From contig DATMBF010000043.1 in NCBI GenBank assembly GCA_035559595.1, positions 1-43,719 of the forward strand: DNA of 43,719 nucleotides, given 5' to 3'. A model generated the notes under the pieces. The model saw only the letters and a list, made by a program, of their open reading frames with translations, ran no database searches and was not told the DNA's origin. This DNA is from DATMBF01 sp035559595 (lineage in GTDB: Bacteria > Bacteroidota > Ignavibacteria > UBA10030). This document shows positions 41,830 through 43,719 of this stretch, piece by piece; positions within the stretch are counted from its first letter, which is position 1, and every line of letters begins with the position of its first letter. The position numbers were made by a program, and so were the translations under genes.

Positions 41830-43486
41830 AATTTCTATGCTCCGTTATCGACTTACGATACCAGTGTTATTTGTTTCAGTGTCATTATGGGGTCAGCAAG
41901 TCGACCAGGCACGAGAACTGTTGAAGCAAGGAAAAGCGAACGATGCTATCGTCCGGCTCAGGCAGTCAGTGCAACAAGATCAAGAGAATATCGAGGCTTG
42001 GCTGCTCCTTGCTCAAGCGTACCTTCAGGTTGGCAAAGCGGACTCTGCAGGCATTGCTGCGCAACGAGTCATTGAAGAAGAAGACACCACAACGGAGGCG
42101 TACCTGCTTGCAGCAAAAGCTGCTGTAGAACAAAAGAATTTCGCCGGGGCAATTGCGTTGCTCCGCAAAGGCTTAAGTGTTCGGAAAATCAATACAGCAC
42201 CGTTAAATCTGCACCTGGGCACGATACTTCTCGCGAAGGACTCCGTCGATGCAGCGATTGTGGCATTAACGCTTGCAAAGGAGAGCAACCCAAACGATCC
42301 TGCCATTTATGAAGGTCTGGGCGACGCGTATTTTCGCCGTGGAGTCAATGGTATGGCAATCATGCAATACGAGAAAGCATTAGAGCTTGACTCCACGAGA
42401 GCGAGTTCCCAGTATAAACTTGCCAAGGTATTCCTGAAAGACAGACGCTACAACGATGCAGCGCGCATGTATTTGCATGTAATCCAACGGGATCCTCAGA
42501 ATTATGCTGCCTATCAAGAAGTTGGCAAGCTGTACTATAGTGCAAAGCAATATGCCAATGCTGCAAAATATCTCTCCATGTACATCGAGCATGTTCCTAC
42601 GGCAAACGAAGAAACAGCGATGGCCATGGAAGCGCTATTTCTTTCCAAGCAATACGAACAGGCACTCGTTTTTGCGCAGCGAGTTCTCCAGCGCGAGCCC
42701 CAGTCGATCAAGGCAAACCGCATTGCAGCCAACGCATTGGTGGAACTCCAACGATACAACGAGGCTCTGCCACACTTCACCAATCTCACAAAGCTCGACT
42801 CGCTGCGAGTGGATGACTTAAAACGACTTGGGAAGGCATATGCCGAAACAAAGCAAGATTCTCTTGCCGCGCTCTCGTATGAGCTTGCCGTAAAATTAGA
42901 TCCAAAAGACGCCGACCTTTACGGCGACCTTGGCGCAATTCTCATGCGAACAAAAAATTATTCCCGCGCCATCTGGGCATTCGAGCAACGTTATACACTC
43001 GACCCTTCCGCGGTCAGCGCCTACATCAATTACGGAATTTCGAATATGGCGCTTGCCAGGTGGGATACCGCTCGTGTGGCGTTGAGAAAAGCCCTTGAGC
43101 TGCGCCCCCAGTTCCTTACCAGTCATCTTTATCTCGCAAAATGTCTTCTTGCACTTGATTCCCTCCACCAGGCAAAAGAAGAGTATCTGAAAGTTATCGA
43201 GCTTGCTGACTCCGCCAGAGAAAAACACAAGAACGAACTCGCCGAGGCTCACGGGATCATCGGCTTTACCTTGTTGTTAGACAAGAAATATCCACAAGCC
43301 GAAGAACAATTAACGATCTCGATACGATATAAAACCGACAACCCCCAGACACATCTCTGGCTGGCGCAAGCCCTCGCGTTGCAAAACAAGCGTGAAGAGG
43401 CAAAGCGGGAATACAAAATGTGCCTGAAATTAGATCCAAAAAACAAAGACGCTCAAAAGGGGTTGGAAATTCTTGAAGCACAATAA
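41819..43486 (+). CDS. Exported TPR-repeat protein
   Basis: A 555-residue protein with an N-terminal signal peptide (about 1-26, ending LWGQ) and then almost entirely tetratricopeptide repeats: about twelve copies of the 34-residue unit, for example YEGLGDAYFRRGVNGMAIM, YQEVGKLYYSAKQYANAA and YGDLGAILMRTKNYSRAIW. It is likely periplasmic and a scaffold for protein contacts. The start at 41819 overlaps the PstS-like gene by 11 bases. Its place at the end of the exbBDD-tonB-pstS run is typical of the Bacteroidota cluster and suggests a role in the TonB machinery; this is inferred from synteny only. Confidence 0.88.
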   Translation: MKIRISMLRYRLTIPVLFVSVSLWGQQVDQARELLKQGKANDAIVRLRQSVQQDQENIEAWLLLAQAYLQVGKADSAGIAAQRVIEEEDTTTEAYLLAAKAAVEQKNFAGAIALLRKGLSVRKINTAPLNLHLGTILLAKDSVDAAIVALTLAKESNPNDPAIYEGLGDAYFRRGVNGMAIMQYEKALELDSTRASSQYKLAKVFLKDRRYNDAARMYLHVIQRDPQNYAAYQEVGKLYYSAKQYANAAKYLSMYIEHVPTANEETAMAMEALFLSKQYEQALVFAQRVLQREPQSIKANRIAANALVELQRYNEALPHFTNLTKLDSLRVDDLKRLGKAYAETKQDSLAALSYELAVKLDPKDADLYGDLGAILMRTKNYSRAIWAFEQRYTLDPSAVSAYINYGISNMALARWDTARVALRKALELRPQFLTSHLYLAKCLLALDSLHQAKEEYLKVIELADSAREKHKNELAEAHGIIGFTLLLDKKYPQAEEQLTISIRYKTDNPQTHLWLAQALALQNKREEAKREYKMCLKLDPKNKDAQKGLEILEAQ

Positions 43487-43502
43487 GCAGAAGGGCGCTT
43501 TC

Positions 43503-43719
43503 ATGAACTATTTCAGAATGACGACGGCCGTGCTGGCTATTGTGGTTTTTTCGGGATGCACGAAAAAACCGGAACTCGCACCGATTTCCGGATGGGTGCA
43601 GTACCACGACCCGTATTTTCAGGGAACATTCAGTTATCCGCAGGGTTGGCACATTGTGGTGGAAGGAACAAAAGTTTCGATGTATTCCTCTCAGGAGGCT
43701 GTCGGAAAATTTTTTGATC
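43503..43719 (+). CDS. Putative PsbP-like lipoprotein, 3' truncated by window edge
   Basis: The frame runs from ATG 43503 to the window end (72 residues visible). A lipoprotein signal ends in VFSGC (Cys19). The mature part begins KKPELAPISG and then FQGTFSYPQGWHIVVEG, a pattern common in PsbP/DcrB-like domains (FSYPxGW). It starts 16 bases after the TPR gene with AAGGG upstream, so it is probably the next gene of the same operon. The fold assignment rests on a short segment. Confidence 0.6.
   Translation, partial: MNYFRMTTAVLAIVVFSGCTKKPELAPISGWVQYHDPYFQGTFSYPQGWHIVVEGTKVSMYSSQEAVGKFFD

Noticed and set aside
33999..43719. Genomic island inserted at tRNA-Leu
   Set aside because: The block after the tRNA looks slightly more AT-rich, but no integrase is present, no repeated tRNA 3' end was found in the window, and the genes are core-type TonB functions.
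1..43719. CRISPR arrays, insertion sequences, prophage or riboswitches
   Set aside because: No regularly spaced repeats, transposase or phage genes, or recognisable riboswitch consensus were seen on either strand.

Overview
This window looks like chromosomal DNA of a Gram-negative bacterium from the Bacteroidota/Chlorobiota/Ignavibacteria side of the FCB group; this placement is an inference. Supporting it are an exbB-exbD-exbD-tonB-PstS-TPR cluster of the kind common in Bacteroidota, a DUF5916 outer-membrane protein, a TolB-propeller/barrel protein, a split heptose kinase/adenylyltransferase pair (LPS) and TamB. Unlike classical Bacteroidia it uses clear Shine-Dalgarno sequences and E. coli-like TTGACA-17-TATATT promoters, which points to an Ignavibacteria/Chlorobi-type relative. 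Base composition is moderate, and no mobile elements, integrases, CRISPR arrays or rRNA were seen.

Layout, left to right. 1-234 is the tail of a copper P-type ATPase. 481-3685 holds two tandem lipoprotein subtilases, each followed by an intrinsic terminator. 3870-5975 is an alpha-glucan phosphorylase. 6137-8878 is a membrane-spanning class III adenylate cyclase with a TolB-like domain and TPRs. 8957-11659 (minus) is a DUF5916 outer-membrane protein. 11867-15573 is a tightly coupled run: an orphan FecE-type ABC ATPase, leucine dehydrogenase, NusB and a UMF1-type MFS transporter. 15695-19166 encodes an NhaC-type antiporter and a glutamate/dicarboxylate symporter, both with extra extracytoplasmic sequence.

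A long minus-strand block (19446-33720) is dominated by the cell envelope. In transcription order it has a PilM-PilN fusion and a PilO-PilP fusion (type IV pilus/type II secretion inner-membrane platform), heptose-7-P kinase and heptose-1-P adenylyltransferase, TamB, RNase R, and a 1057-residue protein joining a HEXXH peptidase domain, a TolB-like propeller and an outer-membrane barrel. A tRNA-Leu(CAG) with its own terminator separates this block from the last region.

The last block (34406-43719, plus) reads as signalling followed by TonB energisation: a sensor kinase (HAMP-PAS-HisKA-HATPase), its NtrC-type sigma54 activator, a STAS anti-sigma-factor antagonist, ExbB, two ExbD, TonB, a small two-helix membrane protein, a PstS-like binding lipoprotein, a large TPR protein and the start of a PsbP-like lipoprotein. 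Several junctions overlap by 4-11 bases, so much of this set is probably co-expressed. The most unusual items are the paired pilus-platform fusions, the protease-propeller-barrel fusion encoded downstream of TamB, the transmembrane adenylate cyclase, and the sensor/STAS/TonB/PstS cluster.
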